Origin: an uncultured Bacteroidales bacterium
GTDB lineage: Bacteria; Bacteroidota; Bacteroidia; Bacteroidales; UBA932
Assembly: GCA_905235615.1 (NCBI GenBank)
Contig: CAJOMB010000079.1
Span: 1-7,085 of the forward strand
Direction: 5' to 3'
DNA: 7,085 nucleotides
Both the position numbers and the translations under genes were made by a program. Below are positions 5,844 to 7,085 of the stretch, in pieces (the first letter of the stretch is position 1; every line of letters begins with the position of its first letter). The notes beneath the pieces are model-generated. The model was given only the letters and a program-made list of their open reading frames with translations. It was not told the origin of the DNA and made no database searches.

Positions 5844-7085
5844 ATGAAACAATCCAATTCTCTTAAGGCTTTTGCCCTTGCGGCGCTTGCAGCAGCAACC
5901 GTCGCAGTGCTGCCCTCCTGCAACAAGCAGCAGAGCGCAGAGGAAGACTGGGGTACGGGGACCATCTCCGGTGTCGTCACCGACACCGGCGGCGACCGTA
6001 TCGGCTCGGTAGCCGTAACCGTGGATGGAACTTCCACCGCGACGACAACCGCCGCTGACGGTACCTTCTCGCTGACGGTCACCATCAAGAAGGCCCTGGT
6101 CGTGAAGTTCGAGAAGTCCGGCTATGCCACCGTGGCCATGACGGTTCCCCACGCCAGCTTCGTGGGTGGCAAGGTTACCCTGAACCCGGTTCTGGAAGTG
6201 GCCGACGCCGTGATTACCGGCCGCGTGCTGGATGCCAGCCACGGCAACGTTCCGTTCGCCGGCGTGACGGCTTCCATCGGCTCCAAGGAGATGGTGACCG
6301 GCGCTGACGGTGTGTTCACCTTCACCGACCTCACCATCCAGGATTACACCCTTATCCTTCGCAAGACCGGCGCCATGACCATTACGCGCCAGCTGAAGAA
6401 GGAAGACTTCGTGGACCACAAGATCACCCTCGAAGACATCGGCATGGGCGGCAAGGAACTCTTCCGCGGCAAGTCCTTTGACGATATCCAACAGCAGGCT
6501 CCGCTCCTGTTCATGAATGAATTCCGCGGCGGTTGGGGCGGCGGCGGCCTCACTGACTGGTCCTGCTCCTTCATGTCCGCCCAGTGGAAACAGGAAGGCA
6601 ACATTGAGAACCAGGGCGAAGGCATGGCCCTGCGTATCCGCAACGACGAAGAAGACCGGACGAATCCCGCCGACCAGGTATTCCAGGATACCTATATTTA
6701 TGGTATCAAGGACATTACCGCCGACAACAAGTACCTCACCGTGTATGCCCGTACCCACCAGGGTCCCGCCCACTTCGGCGTGGTGGTGGTGGACATGACC
6801 TCCGAAGATCCCGAGGCCGTCCGGCTTCCGGAGACCGACCTGAAAGAATACACCGACGGTTTCTCCAGCGGCGACTACCTGAACTTCCAATACGACCTGT
6901 CCGCTTATGTGGGCAAGCGCATCGCCATCGCCATCGGCACCTACCGCTGGGCTACCGGCGACTACTGGGTGCAGGTTCCGCTCAAGCACATCACCTTCGC
7001 ACCCGAATATGTGAAGAACGACGATCACCTCACCGGCAACGAAGTTCCCGACCTCCCGGGCTGGCATCTGACGCTGGAACAGCTC
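5844..7085 (+). CDS. Lipoprotein with two CarbopepD_reg-like beta domains; 3' end outside window
   Basis: The frame is open from ATG 5844 to the window edge (414 codons, no stop). Residues 1-26 are a lipoprotein signal peptide (AFALAALAAATVAVLPSC, Cys26). The following NKQQSAEEDW resembles the acidic lipoprotein export signal that sends Bacteroidetes lipoproteins to the cell surface. Two carboxypeptidase-regulatory-like beta-sandwich domains follow: about 39-117 (TISGVVTD, AADGTFSL, KSGYATVAM) and about 123-196 (ITGRVLD, PFAGVTASI, GADGVFTF). From about 220 a separate beta-rich module begins (FRGGWGGGGLTDW at 227-239, MALRIRND, YLTVYARTH, FQYDLSAYVGKRIAIAIG, VPLKHITF), which looks like a jelly-roll or adhesin-like domain; no catalytic motif is recognised. 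The likely role is binding or display at the cell surface, perhaps holding substrate for the upstream GxGYxYP protein. It lies 15 bp after that gene, with an A/T-rich start region (CCATTAACAATG) and no Shine-Dalgarno. The function is not identified and the total length is unknown. Confidence 0.9.
   Translation, partial: MKQSNSLKAFALAALAAATVAVLPSCNKQQSAEEDWGTGTISGVVTDTGGDRIGSVAVTVDGTSTATTTAADGTFSLTVTIKKALVVKFEKSGYATVAMTVPHASFVGGKVTLNPVLEVADAVITGRVLDASHGNVPFAGVTASIGSKEMVTGADGVFTFTDLTIQDYTLILRKTGAMTITRQLKKEDFVDHKITLEDIGMGGKELFRGKSFDDIQQQAPLLFMNEFRGGWGGGGLTDWSCSFMSAQWKQEGNIENQGEGMALRIRNDEEDRTNPADQVFQDTYIYGIKDITADNKYLTVYARTHQGPAHFGVVVVDMTSEDPEAVRLPETDLKEYTDGFSSGDYLNFQYDLSAYVGKRIAIAIGTYRWATGDYWVQVPLKHITFAPEYVKNDDHLTGNEVPDLPGWHLTLEQL

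Noticed and set aside
5838..7067. Open minus-strand frame opposite the second lipoprotein gene
   Set aside because: Same antisense effect of G/C-rich third positions. The plus frame shows a signal peptide and beta domains; the minus product has no coherent features.
1..7085. Mobile elements, CRISPR arrays, tRNA/rRNA genes, attachment sites
   Set aside because: No transposase or integrase motifs, regularly spaced repeats, or structural RNA sequences were seen on either strand; the only repeats are short and local.

Overview
The window looks like chromosomal DNA from a GC-rich member of the Bacteroidales; Alistipes/Rikenellaceae or an uncultured relative would fit, but genus cannot be fixed from this sequence. 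The reasons are: promoter elements of the Bacteroidetes type (TAnnTTTG at -7, TTTG at -33); A/T-rich start regions without Shine-Dalgarno sequences; lipoprotein signal peptides followed in one case by an acidic surface-export-like stretch; and protein families typical of that phylum (GxGYxYP protein, CarbopepD_reg lipoprotein, propeller-type membrane sensor). Coding DNA is G/C-rich at third positions, while the 130-bp divergent intergenic region is strongly A/T-rich.

Layout. (i) 1-1302, plus strand: the 3' part of pnp (polynucleotide phosphorylase), covering the second RNase PH core, KH domain, S1 domain and an Arg/Gly/Asp-rich tail. (ii) 1326-1356: a strong hairpin terminator shared by two convergent genes. 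(iii) 1355-3871, minus strand: an 838-aa membrane-spanning one-component regulator with a signal peptide, LamG-like domain, kelch-type propeller, one TM helix, a cytoplasmic winged helix of the SARP/OmpR type and a helical BTAD-like C-terminus. (iv) 3872-4001: a divergent promoter region with a near-perfect Bacteroidetes promoter for the regulator, a weaker one facing the other way, and a TTAACCC direct repeat 32 bp apart lying over both -33 regions. (v) 4002-5828, plus strand: a GxGYxYP-family lipoprotein, a putative carbohydrate-active enzyme. (vi) 5844-7085, plus strand, open at the right edge: a lipoprotein with two carboxypeptidase-regulatory-like beta domains and a further beta-rich C-terminal module.

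How the genes may work together. The pnp gene is an unrelated housekeeping neighbour. The rest reads as a small accessory locus: a membrane-tethered regulator, whose periplasmic propeller presumably senses a ligand, divergently transcribed from a two-gene (or longer) operon of lipoproteins, probably acting on a polymer at the cell envelope. It resembles in plan the hybrid two-component/PUL arrangement of Bacteroidetes, but replaces the phosphorelay by a single polypeptide joining sensor and DNA-binding domain. No SusC/SusD pair, transposase, CRISPR array, tRNA or rRNA is visible. The ligand, substrate and regulon are inferences that the sequence alone cannot settle.
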